64,000 nucleotides of DNA from assembly GCF_021278025.1 (NCBI RefSeq), contig NZ_JAIBHJ010000001.1, positions 62,001 through 126,000 on the forward strand, read 5' to 3'. Below, in pieces: positions 9,328 through 18,609 of the stretch; positions within the stretch are counted from its first letter, which is position 1, and every line of letters starts with the position of its first letter. The DNA is from Motilimonas sp. E26. Its GTDB lineage: Bacteria; Pseudomonadota; Gammaproteobacteria; Enterobacterales; CBDFNC01. Both the position numbers and the translations under genes were made by a program. Below the pieces are notes generated by a model. That model saw only the letters and a list, made by a program, of their open reading frames with translations, made no database searches and was not told the DNA's origin.

Positions 9328-9593
9328 TATACCCAATCAACCTGGAGAGGCTCGATTTCAGCAAGATTTTACACGCATTTAGGCAAGGCATTGATTGCAG
9401 GTAATGGCTTTCCCCTTATCAAAATCAATCACGCAGCATAAACGCCTGTAAAACTTGCCCTTTGGGAGCGCCACCGCGTTTCCACTACGTTGTTACGCTA
9501 ATTTAAAAGGTGCCTATATTCCTGCATTAGCGTGCCTAGTATTGAAAGCACGGTGGCGCTCTGAAACATGCATCTTCAAGTTGATTGGGTATA
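9328..9593. mobile_element. MITE-like element with TATACCCAATCAAC ends
   Basis: A 266-base element bounded by TATACCCAATCAAC (9328-9341) and its exact reverse complement (9580-9593). Inside are further inverted pairs: GAGCGCCACCG (9466-9476) with 9551-9561, and GCAAGATTTTACACGC (9361-9376) with an imperfect inverse around 9441-9456, giving nested hairpins. No protein is encoded. Related sequence recurs at 22353-22409 and 58305-58352. It sits in the control region between the hybrid kinase and the ABC importer, so it may affect either promoter. Confidence 0.8.
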
Positions 9594-9684
9594 AGTGGTA
9601 TCAGGGTGTATTGGTCAAGAAGATAAAGTGAAACTTACATCTTCAACCAGTAATTAATGAGACTATTTCAAGGAAGCTTACAAA

Positions 9685-11358
9685 ATGAATAAATTGATGT
9701 TAAGTGCAACCATCAGTGCAATTTTAGCTGGCTCTCTCAGTATTTCTGCTACAGCTGCCGAACAAGACGATAAGGCGGTGCTCAATATCGCCCCCGTTCA
9801 AGTTACCTCTTGGGTACGAAACTTTAACCCTTACAATCAAACCACTATCTTACCCACCACTAACGAATATATTTATGAGCCTTTAGCTATTTATAATCCC
9901 ATGCAAGGTGGAAAAATTCATTACCGGTTAGCCGAGAAGATTGAATTTGCCGATGATGCAAAATCGGTAGTGTTTACCTTACGTAAAGGCGTTAAATGGT
10001 CAGACGGGCAAGACTTTGATGCTAATGATGTCAAATTCAGCTTTGACATGGTTAAAGCAAATCCTGCGCTTGATACTCGAGCCATTTGGCAACGCATTAG
10101 CGCCGTTGAAGTGATTGATGAGCAACATGTCAAGTTCAGTTTCCCTGAGCCGGACAGTGGTGCGGCAATTGAAATCGTTCGTGTACCTGTGGTGGCTGAA
10201 CATATTTGGCGTGAAGTTAAAGATCCAATTACCTTCACCAATGAAAACCCCGTTGGCACGGGGCCATTAACCGAAATTGAACGTTTCACGACTCGAGTTT
10301 ATGTTCAATGCCGTAATCCGCACTATTGGGACAATTCAACCCTGCAAGTTGACTGCGTGCGATTGCCACAACTAGCGAATAATGATCAAGTACTAGCTGC
10401 CGCGCAAAAGGGTGAGTTAGACTGGTTTGGCTCATTTTTACCTGATATAGACAAAACCTATGTTTCTAAAGATGCTAGTAACCATAAATATTGGTTCCCA
10501 GCTGATTCGATGGTTGCCTTTAACTTAAACTTAGAAAGTAAAAACCCAGGTAACAAAAAAGCATTCAATGATGTCAACTTCCGCCGTGCGGTATCCATGT
10601 CGATGGATCGAAACAGCATGGTGAATATCGCTGGTTACGGATACCCAACCCTTAATGAATACCCATCTGGCCTTGGCGCTGGCTATCACTCTTGGAATAA
10701 TGATGAAGTTGATAAGAAGTTTGGCCAGTATTCTCGCTATGATATGAAAGCCGCTAAGAAACTGTTAAAACAAGCAGGATACGAAGATAAAGACGGCGAC
10801 GGCTATGTTGATAACCCAGATGGCTCTGCCATTGCCTTCTCTATCATAGTGCCTAATGGCTGGACAGATTGGGTTAATACCGTGCAGATTGCCGTTGACG
10901 GACTGCAAGAAATGGGCATTAATGCCAAAGTCGCAACGCCAGAGGCAGCGTCTTGGACTTCTGCGCTAATTGATGGCTCATATGACGCAGCCATTAACGC
11001 CTATTTTTCTGGTGTTACGCCCCACTTAATGTATAACACCGCTTTCCATAGCTCTCAGTTAGATAAAACCCGAATGAGCTCTACACGGTTTACCAACCCT
11101 GAGTTAGATGTCTTACTGGATAAATTCTACACCACGACAGACAAAGCCGCACAACAGCAGACAATGGACCAAATACAGATGATAGTGGCAGAAAATATGC
11201 CATTCATCCCTGTATTTAACAACCCAAGCTGGTACCAATATAACACCGAGCGCTTTGAGGGGTTCTTTAACGCTGATAACCCAGTGGCAAAACCTCAGCC
11301 ACACCCTGGCACTCCTGAGCGTCTGTTGCACTTGCTGAGCCTTAAACCTAAATCTTAA
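9685..11358 (+). CDS. Periplasmic oligosaccharide/oligopeptide-binding protein (SBP_bac_5), CBP-like
   Basis: Solute-binding protein of an ABC importer. 557 residues with a signal peptide (about 1-25, ending ISATAA) and the cluster-C SBP_bac_5 fold of DppA/OppA. From memory it resembles the Vibrio chitin-oligosaccharide binding protein: VRNFNPYN near the N-terminus, LRKGVKWSDG, FTNENPVGTGP, VQCRNPHYW, LANNDQ, and the C-terminal ERLLHLLSLKP. It is preceded by AAGGAAG nine bases before the ATG and heads the operon with the permeases and ATPases at 11472-15223. A stem-loop after its stop may protect its mRNA so that it exceeds the membrane parts. The ligand could be chitin oligosaccharide, another beta-linked oligosaccharide or peptide; the sequence alone does not settle it. 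Confidence 0.85.
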   Translation: MNKLMLSATISAILAGSLSISATAAEQDDKAVLNIAPVQVTSWVRNFNPYNQTTILPTTNEYIYEPLAIYNPMQGGKIHYRLAEKIEFADDAKSVVFTLRKGVKWSDGQDFDANDVKFSFDMVKANPALDTRAIWQRISAVEVIDEQHVKFSFPEPDSGAAIEIVRVPVVAEHIWREVKDPITFTNENPVGTGPLTEIERFTTRVYVQCRNPHYWDNSTLQVDCVRLPQLANNDQVLAAAQKGELDWFGSFLPDIDKTYVSKDASNHKYWFPADSMVAFNLNLESKNPGNKKAFNDVNFRRAVSMSMDRNSMVNIAGYGYPTLNEYPSGLGAGYHSWNNDEVDKKFGQYSRYDMKAAKKLLKQAGYEDKDGDGYVDNPDGSAIAFSIIVPNGWTDWVNTVQIAVDGLQEMGINAKVATPEAASWTSALIDGSYDAAINAYFSGVTPHLMYNTAFHSSQLDKTRMSSTRFTNPELDVLLDKFYTTTDKAAQQQTMDQIQMIVAENMPFIPVFNNPSWYQYNTERFEGFFNADNPVAKPQPHPGTPERLLHLLSLKPKS

Positions 11359-11398
11359 GCTCGGTGATATCTAATCACTTTAATAGCCTTTAGCAAGC

Positions 11399-11427
11399 CG
11401 TTGTCAAATTAAGTAGTATTGGCAACG
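11399..11427 (+). promoter_or_regulatory. Stem-loop after the binding-protein gene
   Basis: CGTTGTCAA (11399-11407) pairs with TTGGCAACG (11419-11427) over 9 pairs including one G-U, with an 11-base loop. It lies in the 113-base gap between the binding protein and the first permease and has no T-tract. Such hairpins often stabilise the upstream mRNA or attenuate read-through. Confidence 0.45.
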
Positions 11428-11471
11428 CCCCCCTTGCGCCAACTTCGTTAGACCATATTAAGGAGTCTGAT

Positions 11472-12449
11472 ATGGACTTTGTATTACGTCGTCTGGGGTT
11501 TTACCTCATTGCATTTTTCTTTGCGGCGACTTTTAACTTCTTTTTGCCTCGGCTAATGCCAGGTGATCCCATAACAGTGATGTTTTCATCACAAGGAAAT
11601 CCACTCCCCGTAGAAAGCATTGCGGCACTAAAAGAAACCTTCGGTTTTGTCGATGGTCCCCTTTATGAGCAATATTTTATTTACTTAAAAAGTGTCGTGA
11701 CATGGGACTTGGGTAGTTCAGTTAAATACTTTCCACAAACCGTTAATGAAGTGCTGGGACGCTCCATGGTGTGGACCCTATTTTTAGTTGGCACATCTAC
11801 CCTGATTAGTTTTTTCATCGGATCCATATCAGGCATCATTGCAGCATGGAATCGAGGCGGTTGGCTCGACAGTATCCTTTCACCACTGTCCTTAGTGCTA
11901 CAGTCTATTCCAGCAGTGGTCTTAGCGTTACTGTTCATGTTTGTGTTTGGTGTCGCCCTCAACTGGCTACCCTATTCCTATGCCTATGATATTGAGCTCG
12001 ACCCCGCTTTTAGTTGGGAATACATTTCCAGTGTTATTAGCCATGCAACCATGCCGATCATTTCATTGGTTATTGTGCAAATCGGTGGCTACTTACTCAC
12101 TATTCGCAATAACTTAATTAACTTATTGGGTGAAGATTACATCGTAATGGGCCGAGCCAAAGGTTTGAGCGAAACCCGCGTGATGTTTAACTACGGCGCT
12201 CGTAATGCACTTTTACCTTCTATTACCGCCTTTGCGATGACAGTGGGCGTCGTACTGGGGGGCTCACTCATTACTGAAGTGGTGTTTAACTATCCTGGCT
12301 TAGGCAATACCTTGTTTGAAGCTATCGTCTCCCGTGATTATCCCGTGATCCAAGGCCAGTTATTAATCATGACACTGGCGATGCTATCAGCGAATTTTGT
12401 CGCCGACATGGCTTATGTTTATCTTGACCCAAGATTGCGCCGTGATTAA
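11472..12449 (+). CDS. ABC importer permease, DppB/OppB type
   Basis: First inner-membrane subunit of the SBP_bac_5-type importer. 325 residues with an N-terminal TM (FYLIAFFFAATFNFFLPRL) followed by PGDPI, which is diagnostic of DppB/OppB-type permeases, then a periplasmic loop and five further TMs of the BPD_transp_1 domain. The EAA loop that contacts the ATPases is around DYIVMGRAKGLSE. AGGAG lies 6 bases before the ATG. The next gene starts 32 bases after the stop. It forms a heterodimer with the product of 12482-13426. Specificity follows the binding proteins. Confidence 0.92.
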   Translation: MDFVLRRLGFYLIAFFFAATFNFFLPRLMPGDPITVMFSSQGNPLPVESIAALKETFGFVDGPLYEQYFIYLKSVVTWDLGSSVKYFPQTVNEVLGRSMVWTLFLVGTSTLISFFIGSISGIIAAWNRGGWLDSILSPLSLVLQSIPAVVLALLFMFVFGVALNWLPYSYAYDIELDPAFSWEYISSVISHATMPIISLVIVQIGGYLLTIRNNLINLLGEDYIVMGRAKGLSETRVMFNYGARNALLPSITAFAMTVGVVLGGSLITEVVFNYPGLGNTLFEAIVSRDYPVIQGQLLIMTLAMLSANFVADMAYVYLDPRLRRD

Positions 12450-12481
12450 TCAGCGAAACGTCTAAATAGAAAGGAACGATT

Positions 12482-13426
12482 ATGTCTGGATTTTTAAAGA
12501 TGCTTGGACGCAATAAAAAAGTCAGCTTCGGCTTATTCATTGTGATCACATATTTGCTGATTGCTTTATCAGCCCCTTTACTCACTTCCCATGAACCCAA
12601 CAAGCGCGTCGCTCGACCGCATCAAGCGCCTAATGCTGAGAATGTCATGGGCACGACTCGAATGGGTCGTGATGTCTACCATTTATTCATTCATGGAACT
12701 GCAACATCCCTCGCCGTTGGTTTTGGTGCCGGCTTGATTATTGTGATTATTGGTACTGCTCTAGGCGTCTCTGCCGGCTACTTTGGCGGCAAGTATGATG
12801 AAGTAGTGAGTTTATTGACCAATGTCGCCTTAGTGGTGCCGCAGCTGCCCCTGTTACTGGTGTTGGCAGCCTTTATTGGCGAAGCCAGTCCCATGACCAT
12901 CGCGATTATTATTGGTTTTACCAGTTGGGCCTGGGGAGCAAGGGTCACCCGTTCGCAAACCTTAACCTTGCGCAATAAAGAGTTTATTCAAGCCAGTGAG
13001 TTAGCTTGTGAACCTTCATGGCGTATTATTTTTGTCGAGATTTTACCAAATTTAAGCTCAATCATTGGCTTAAATTTCTTAGGTTCAATTATTTACACCA
13101 TCATCACAGAAGCCACTTTAGAGTTCTTAGGCTTAGGCGATCCCCTCGCGGTAAGTTGGGGCACCATGTTGTTTAATGCGCAAAACGCGTCAGCGATGAC
13201 TGTCGGTGCGTGGTGGGAAGTATTAGTACCATGTGTCGCAATTGCCATACTTGGTATGGGCTTAGCGCTACTCAACTTTGGTATAGATGAAATTGCTAAC
13301 CCAAGGTTACGAACCTTTAGTGGCATAAAGCGTTTTAATAAACGCGTCAAGCAACTAAAAGCAGCCAGCTTAAATACACCTAACAATGCTAAGCAATCTA
13401 CTAATGGGGTGATTTATGACAACTAG
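12482..13426 (+). CDS. ABC importer permease, DppC/OppC type
   Basis: Second inner-membrane subunit. 314 residues, with an OppC-type N-terminal cytoplasmic stub and TM1 (about 17-36), then HEPNKR and the DppC-typical MGTTRMGRDVYHLFIHG before the five-TM BPD_transp_1 core. The EAA loop is near FIQASELACEPSWRII. AAAGGAACG precedes the ATG. The C-terminal 40 residues are a basic and then polar tail longer than in most DppC proteins. Its last 11 bases overlap the start of the next gene, indicating translational coupling. Confidence 0.92.
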   Translation: MSGFLKMLGRNKKVSFGLFIVITYLLIALSAPLLTSHEPNKRVARPHQAPNAENVMGTTRMGRDVYHLFIHGTATSLAVGFGAGLIIVIIGTALGVSAGYFGGKYDEVVSLLTNVALVVPQLPLLLVLAAFIGEASPMTIAIIIGFTSWAWGARVTRSQTLTLRNKEFIQASELACEPSWRIIFVEILPNLSSIIGLNFLGSIIYTIITEATLEFLGLGDPLAVSWGTMLFNAQNASAMTVGAWWEVLVPCVAIAILGMGLALLNFGIDEIANPRLRTFSGIKRFNKRVKQLKAASLNTPNNAKQSTNGVIYDN

Positions 13427-14282
13427 TCAAAGCCTATCTCAAGCAACTGAACAGCCGACACTAGTAATTAAAAACTTATGTGTTGACTACTTATTGGATG
13501 AGAGTGAATTCCGGGCGGTGGACAATGTTAGCTTTAACATTAATAAGGGTGAAATCTTTGGTTTAGCCGGTGAAAGTGGTTGTGGCAAAAGTACCATCGC
13601 CTTCGCCATTAGTCAGTTACTGCGCCCACCCGCATATATCTCAGGTGGAGAGATATTACTCAATGGCGATAACACCTTAACCATGGATAAAAAAACCATT
13701 GCCAAAACACGCTGGTCAAAAGTCAGCATGGTATTTCAAAGTGCCATGAACAGCTTGAATCCAGTATTAACCATCGAAGAACAATTTCGTGACATGTTCT
13801 ATCGCCATAAAGGCTATGACGAGACTGAGTCGGCAAAGCGGGCGGGACAATTGTTGGAGCTGGTTGGGATCAACCCGAACCGTTTGAAGGACTATCCCCA
13901 TCAATTTTCTGGCGGCATGCGACAGCGAATAGTGATCGCAATTGGGCTCGCCCTTAATCCTGATTTATTGATCATGGATGAGCCCACCACTGCCCTTGAT
14001 GTTGTTGTCCAACGCGAGATCCTGTTACAAATTCATGCGTTGAGAAAAGAGTTTGGCTTTTCAGTATTGTTTATTACTCACGATCTTAGCTTAATGACGC
14101 AACTGTGCGATCGCATCGGCGTCATGTTAAAGGGAGAACTGGTTGAAGTTGGCAAGGCCAAGGATATTTTGCACCGACCACAGCATCCTTACACACAAAA
14201 ACTTTGGCAATCTATTCCTGCCGCTTTTGAGCAAAACATCGCCGAGCAACGCGCAACAAACACTAGGGAGGTATTCGCATGA
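13416..14282 (+). CDS. ABC importer ATPase, DppD/OppD type
   Basis: Cytoplasmic ATP-hydrolysing subunit. 288 residues with Walker A GESGCGKST, Q-loop in MVFQSAMNSLNPV, signature FSGGMRQR, Walker B LLIMDEPTTALD and switch His in ITHDLS. The QxxMNSLNP context is typical of the OppD/DppD half. The C-terminal part is short compared with the 320-330 residues of E. coli DppD: it reaches the HPYTQKLW motif and then stops, so the usual C-terminal oligopeptide-transporter segment is reduced. It overlaps the preceding gene by 11 bases and the next by 4 (ATGA). Confidence 0.92.
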   Translation: MTTSQSLSQATEQPTLVIKNLCVDYLLDESEFRAVDNVSFNINKGEIFGLAGESGCGKSTIAFAISQLLRPPAYISGGEILLNGDNTLTMDKKTIAKTRWSKVSMVFQSAMNSLNPVLTIEEQFRDMFYRHKGYDETESAKRAGQLLELVGINPNRLKDYPHQFSGGMRQRIVIAIGLALNPDLLIMDEPTTALDVVVQREILLQIHALRKEFGFSVLFITHDLSLMTQLCDRIGVMLKGELVEVGKAKDILHRPQHPYTQKLWQSIPAAFEQNIAEQRATNTREVFA

Positions 14283-15223
14283 CCTTATTAAACCCACCAT
14301 CAAGTGATATTTTAGTCACAGTTAAGAACATGACTAAAACCTTTAACACGGGAAAAGGCTTGCATAAAAGGCAGGTTCACGCGCTACGTAATGTTAGCTT
14401 TGAACTGAAAAAAGGCCGAGCACTAGCATTGGTAGGTGAAAGTGGATCTGGTAAAAGTACTGTGGCACGGCTACTGACTCGCATGCACCTTCATAACAGC
14501 GGCGAGGTGTTGTACCGAGGCCAAGATATTAATGAATTTAATACTCATCGAGAGCTAGCCCAGTACCGAAAGAACATCCAAATGATCTTTCAAGACCCTT
14601 ATGGCTCACTTAACCCTGCCCATACTATTTATCACCACCTAGCGCGCCCTTTATTTACCCATGGCCACGTGAAGACTAAAATTCAAGCAATTGAAAAAGT
14701 TAATGATTTACTGCGTTTGGTTGAACTAGATCCCGAAGCAACCGCCAGTAAATATCCTCATCAACTATCAGGCGGGCAACGCCAGCGTGTTTCTATTGCC
14801 CGTACCGTTGCAATTGGCGCTGAAATTATTTTAGCCGATGAACCAACCAGTATGCTCGATGTGTCCATCCGTTTGGATATCTTAAAGCTCTTGAATAAGA
14901 TGAAAAATGAGCAAGACATGACGTTTCTATACATCACGCACGACATAGCAACAGCAAGGTACTTTGCCGAAGACATCGCAATTATGTATCAAGGACAGAT
15001 TGTCGAATGGGGCAATACGAGCAGTGTTATTGACAATCCACAACACCCCTACACACAGTTGTTGCTTTCTGCGGTGCCCAACCCACACATTAGTTTTACT
15101 GAAGCGGCTATCGAAGGCAGTGAATTACTTGAACAAGCCAATACTATTAGGGAAAAGAGTATGGCGCCAATTGTAGAGACAGTTGAATACAACAGTCAGC
15201 ATTTTTACGCGCAACACGATTAA
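14279..15223 (+). CDS. ABC importer ATPase, DppF/OppF type
   Basis: Second ATPase, pairing with the product of 13416-14282. 314 residues with Walker A GESGSGKST, Q-loop MIFQDPYGSLNP (typical of OppF/DppF), signature LSGGQRQR, Walker B ILADEPTSMLD and His in ITHDIA. The C-terminal HPYTQLLLSAVPNP motif is the oligopeptide-transporter C-terminal signature. Its start overlaps the previous stop in ATGA, indicating coupling. It is the last gene of the operon and is followed by a bidirectional terminator. Confidence 0.92.
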   Translation: MTLLNPPSSDILVTVKNMTKTFNTGKGLHKRQVHALRNVSFELKKGRALALVGESGSGKSTVARLLTRMHLHNSGEVLYRGQDINEFNTHRELAQYRKNIQMIFQDPYGSLNPAHTIYHHLARPLFTHGHVKTKIQAIEKVNDLLRLVELDPEATASKYPHQLSGGQRQRVSIARTVAIGAEIILADEPTSMLDVSIRLDILKLLNKMKNEQDMTFLYITHDIATARYFAEDIAIMYQGQIVEWGNTSSVIDNPQHPYTQLLLSAVPNPHISFTEAAIEGSELLEQANTIREKSMAPIVETVEYNSQHFYAQHD

Positions 15224-15271
15224 CTAATTAACCCGAGTTTTGGATAAGCGAAACTGAGGTTAATTAAACTC

Positions 15272-15310
15272 AAAAAAAAACCGATACAGCCAAGCTGTAT
15301 CGGTTTTTTT
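15272..15310. terminator. Bidirectional rho-independent terminator
   Basis: CCGATACAGC (15281-15290), loop CAA, GCTGTATCGG (15294-15303), flanked by nine A on the left and seven T on the right. It works in both directions, ending the ABC operon on the plus strand and the second binding-protein gene on the minus strand. Confidence 0.93.
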
Positions 15311-15325
15311 GTCAGTCTTGAACTG

Positions 15326-17011
15326 TTAATTCATCACAGTATCGCTAATCACAGGCTCAAGTGATAAGACATGTAATAAACGCTCAGGTATATCAGGGTG
15401 GATAACCGGAATACCACCTGGGTTCTCTTCGTTAAACCAGCCTTTGAAATTCACATCGTCATATTGATAGTTAAAATTTGAACTAATCACTGGGACAGTA
15501 ATTTGCTGTGAGCCAATACGCTCTTCAATTCGATGCATAATGTTTAAGCGAACTTCTTCATCATTGGTACGGTTAAAACCATCAATCAGTTTATCTAGCA
15601 TTGCGTCGGCATAGTGGTGACCAGCAAAGCGGTTTTTATCAAATTGTGAAGAATGGAAGCCTGAATGATAATACAAATGAGGTGTCGCACCGGCAAAATA
15701 GTTAGTAAATTGCGCGTCATAATTACCTGATTTGACTTGGTCAACTAACTGACCAAACTCTGGTGTGGCGATCATGGCGTTAATACCTAACGCCTTTAAA
15801 CCTTCTATGGCAATTTCAACGGTTTTAATATGATCTGACCAGCCATTAGGTACCAAAATCTCAAAACTAAATTGGCTACCATCTGGGTTATCTAACCAAC
15901 CATCGTTATCGATGTCTTTAAAGCCGACATCCCGTAATAATTTAGCGGCATAAGCTTTGTTGTAGGTATTGAACTTGCCATACTTCTGCCTGACTAAGGG
16001 ATCTGACCAGCTTTTAAATTGATCGCCAAGACCACTTGGATAATTATTCTCAACCCAATAACCCGAGCCAGCTTCTTCCACCATACGTTTTCTATCCATC
16101 GCCATTGAAAACGCACGGCGGAAACTCAAATTATTGAACGCTTTTCGGTTATTCTCATTAGGTGATTTGAAATTCATCACAAATGATGCAGAGCCAGCCG
16201 CGGGGAACCAATAACGAGTACTTGAATTTTTACTAAGTAATACTTCTTCAATATTAGGGATAAAGGAAGATGTCCAGTCTAAGCGCCCTTTAATAGCTGC
16301 GGCTAACAGCTCTTCGTTGCTAGTGATGATTGGACTTTGTAAGCAATCAATTTTCAACTTTTCATTCTGATAGTAATGTGGGTTACGGCATTGAATATAA
16401 ACTTGCCATGAAAACATCGGTACCTGAGTAAATGGACCTGTGCCTACGGGATTAGGGTTAGTGAAGTTAGGAATATCCTTAACCATAGAAAAAATGTGCT
16501 TAGGTACGATTGGTGCCCTTACAATACGTGTTGCGATCCCCGTATCGACTTTATTGAGCTGAATACTCACAGTGTAAGCGTTTTCTTTAACTATGCTATC
16601 GATATCATCGGCCAAGCCTCTTACGTCAAGAGCCCCTCCTCTAGCGGCTAAGCGCAAAGAGTAGACAACATCGTCCGCAGTAAAGGCAGTGCCGTCCGAC
16701 CATTTCACGTCTTTTCTTAAGTCAAATGTCAGGGTTTTCAGATCGCTAGAAAAACGATGGTCGATGGCAAGGCGATAAACAGGTTTCCCACCTTGAAGTT
16801 CATTAAAAACAATCAAAGGTTCGTAAATAAACTGCATCGTCGTGGGCAAGCGATGAGCTGAGTTGAAGGGGTTAAAATTACGCTCCCAGCTTTGTCTAAA
16901 TTCAGAAACGATAGTCAGAGAAACATTTTTAGCGGCTGCAATGGTTGGGGTCATTGCCATCGCAAGCCCAAACCCTAGCGCACACCCTATACGAGATGCA
17001 ATTTTAAGCAT
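15326..17011 (-). CDS. Second SBP_bac_5 periplasmic binding protein, paralogue of the 9685 gene
   Basis: 561 residues with a signal peptide ending TIAAAK (about residue 28). It is collinear with the 9685-11358 product: ERNFNPFN, DLRKDVKWSDG, FTNPNPVGTGPF, IQCRNPHYYQNEKL, and the C-terminal ERLLHVLSLEP. The two have clearly diverged, so this is an old duplication. It has no transporter of its own and faces the importer operon, so it may feed the same permeases with a different ligand or chain length, or act as a sensor ligand-binding subunit. AAGGA precedes the ATG with good spacing. A separate promoter must lie in 17012-17571, allowing independent regulation. Ligand as uncertain as for the first. 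Confidence 0.85.
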   Translation of the reverse strand: MLKIASRIGCALGFGLAMAMTPTIAAAKNVSLTIVSEFRQSWERNFNPFNSAHRLPTTMQFIYEPLIVFNELQGGKPVYRLAIDHRFSSDLKTLTFDLRKDVKWSDGTAFTADDVVYSLRLAARGGALDVRGLADDIDSIVKENAYTVSIQLNKVDTGIATRIVRAPIVPKHIFSMVKDIPNFTNPNPVGTGPFTQVPMFSWQVYIQCRNPHYYQNEKLKIDCLQSPIITSNEELLAAAIKGRLDWTSSFIPNIEEVLLSKNSSTRYWFPAAGSASFVMNFKSPNENNRKAFNNLSFRRAFSMAMDRKRMVEEAGSGYWVENNYPSGLGDQFKSWSDPLVRQKYGKFNTYNKAYAAKLLRDVGFKDIDNDGWLDNPDGSQFSFEILVPNGWSDHIKTVEIAIEGLKALGINAMIATPEFGQLVDQVKSGNYDAQFTNYFAGATPHLYYHSGFHSSQFDKNRFAGHHYADAMLDKLIDGFNRTNDEEVRLNIMHRIEERIGSQQITVPVISSNFNYQYDDVNFKGWFNEENPGGIPVIHPDIPERLLHVLSLEPVISDTVMN

Positions 17012-17571
17012 TAATTGTCCTTGTAAACACGAGTAATAAACTAATCAGCCATCTTAAGTTAGTGACAGCAATCACATTTGCTGTTTAAATGACATTTTTA
17101 TCTTATTCATTTTATCTACAGAAAAGTAAATGTAAATCAATAACTTTCAGGTAGAGCTCACAAAAAAGCGTTCTGCCGATGCTCGGCAACATTTGTTAAC
17201 AAAGTGTTATCAGTAAAAAAACCTAATTCCCCAACATTAGCCATTGATTTATTGAACGTTTCTATCTATTCATTTCACCTATCAGCAATAACTGCCACCG
17301 TCCCTCGATGCTACTTTTACCTTCTTAGTAGTATAAAACACACAGTTTTTTAGCCGCTTAAATTGGCCTATTTCTTATACAAGAACTAAGCTAAACACTG
17401 AAATAACAGTCAAAAGTCGTTCATTTATCACACAATAATGGATTTCTACGACTAATGTTCATGTTTTAAAATTGTTGCTAATTTGTTAAATATAATAATG
17501 TGCGTAACAGCCTGTATTTTAAGTTCCATGGCGTTATTGATAACAATACCCCGACTTGAAAGGAATAGATA
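17012..17571. other. Divergent control region between the second binding protein and aapJ
   Basis: 560 AT-rich bases with no credible reading frame. TATAAT at 17491-17496 is preceded by TGTTAAA and lies about 75 bases before aapJ; a weak TTGTTG (17472-17477) is too close to act as a standard -35. The region probably holds the promoters for both flanking genes. No repeat element was recognised. Confidence 0.4.
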
Positions 17572-18588
17572 ATGAATAGAACCAAAATTGCCCTATCACT
17601 CACTGCCGCATTGGCATTTATCCCAATGGTTTCGTCTGCTGGCACGTTAGAGAACGTGATCAAGAAAGGCGAGCTAAACTGCGGCGTGTCTACTGGTATC
17701 CCCGGTTTCTCTGCCACCAACTCTAAAGGGGTGTGGGAAGGCATTGACGTTGATTTTTGTAAAGCCATTGCAAGTGCAGTGTTAGGCAATGCGGATAAAG
17801 TTAAATACATCCCCCTAACTGCCAAAGAACGATTTACTGCATTACAAAGCGGTGAAATTGATGTGTTAGTCCGCTCATCAACTTGGACATCAAGTCGTGA
17901 TACCTCCCTTGGCCTTAATTTCGCTGGGGTCAACTACTATGACGGCCAAGGCTTTCTGATCAACAAAAAACTGGGTATTTCGTCAGCCAAAGAGCTTGAT
18001 GGCGCAACCTTCTGTATACAAGCGGGCACGACCACTGAATTGAACTTAACGGATTATTTCAAATCTCAAAAAATGGAATACAAAGCGGTCACTTATGACA
18101 CCTCAGGCCAAACCATTGACGGCTTTAAGAAAGGCCGTTGCGATGCCGTCACCTCAGACGCTTCCCAGCTTTATGGTTTAAGACTAAAAATGGACGATCC
18201 AAACTCAGTGATGGTACTGCCAGAGATTATTTCTAAAGAGCCCCTAGGGCCAGTCGTTCGTCAAGGGGATGATGATTGGTTTAATATTGTGCGTTGGACT
18301 CTATTTGCCGCGTTAGAAGCCGAAGAGCTAGGTATTACAACCGCGAATGTTGATGCACAAATGAAATCAGATAACCCAAGTGTTAAGCGTTTACTGGGTA
18401 CCTCTGGTGACGCAGGAGCAAGCTTAGGCCTTGATGCTAAATGGGCTTATACCATGATTAAACAAGTGGGCAATTATGGTGAAATGTTTGATCGCAATGT
18501 CGGCAAAGACTCGCCGCTAAACATTGACCGTGGTTTAAATAAACTGTGGAATCAAGGTGGCTTAATGTACCCAATGCCAATTAGATAA
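17572..18588 (+). CDS. aapJ: General L-amino-acid-binding periplasmic protein AapJ
   Basis: Periplasmic receptor of the AapJQMP importer, which takes up a broad set of L-amino acids. 338 residues with a signal peptide to about residue 23 (MVSSAG). The SBP_bac_3 fold shows GELNCGVSTGIPGFS, then GVWEGIDVDFCKAIA, TAKERFTALQSGEIDVL and the AapJ-typical SSTWTSSRD. The C-terminal WTLFAALEAEELGI and LGLDAKWAY segments are also typical of AapJ rather than of the single-ligand glutamine or histidine receptors. AAAGGAA lies 8 bases before the ATG. It is the first gene of the operon and is followed by a GC hairpin that probably lets it be expressed above the permeases. Confidence 0.93.
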   Translation: MNRTKIALSLTAALAFIPMVSSAGTLENVIKKGELNCGVSTGIPGFSATNSKGVWEGIDVDFCKAIASAVLGNADKVKYIPLTAKERFTALQSGEIDVLVRSSTWTSSRDTSLGLNFAGVNYYDGQGFLINKKLGISSAKELDGATFCIQAGTTTELNLTDYFKSQKMEYKAVTYDTSGQTIDGFKKGRCDAVTSDASQLYGLRLKMDDPNSVMVLPEIISKEPLGPVVRQGDDDWFNIVRWTLFAALEAEELGITTANVDAQMKSDNPSVKRLLGTSGDAGASLGLDAKWAYTMIKQVGNYGEMFDRNVGKDSPLNIDRGLNKLWNQGGLMYPMPIR

Positions 18589-18609
18589 CCCACCGCAATA
18601 AGAAGTATC

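Noticed and set aside
9685-15223. Reading the importer as a nickel or plain dipeptide (Nik/Dpp) system
   Set aside because: The binding-protein motifs resemble oligosaccharide binders and the adjacent kinase resembles ChiS; the gene type alone does not prove peptide use.
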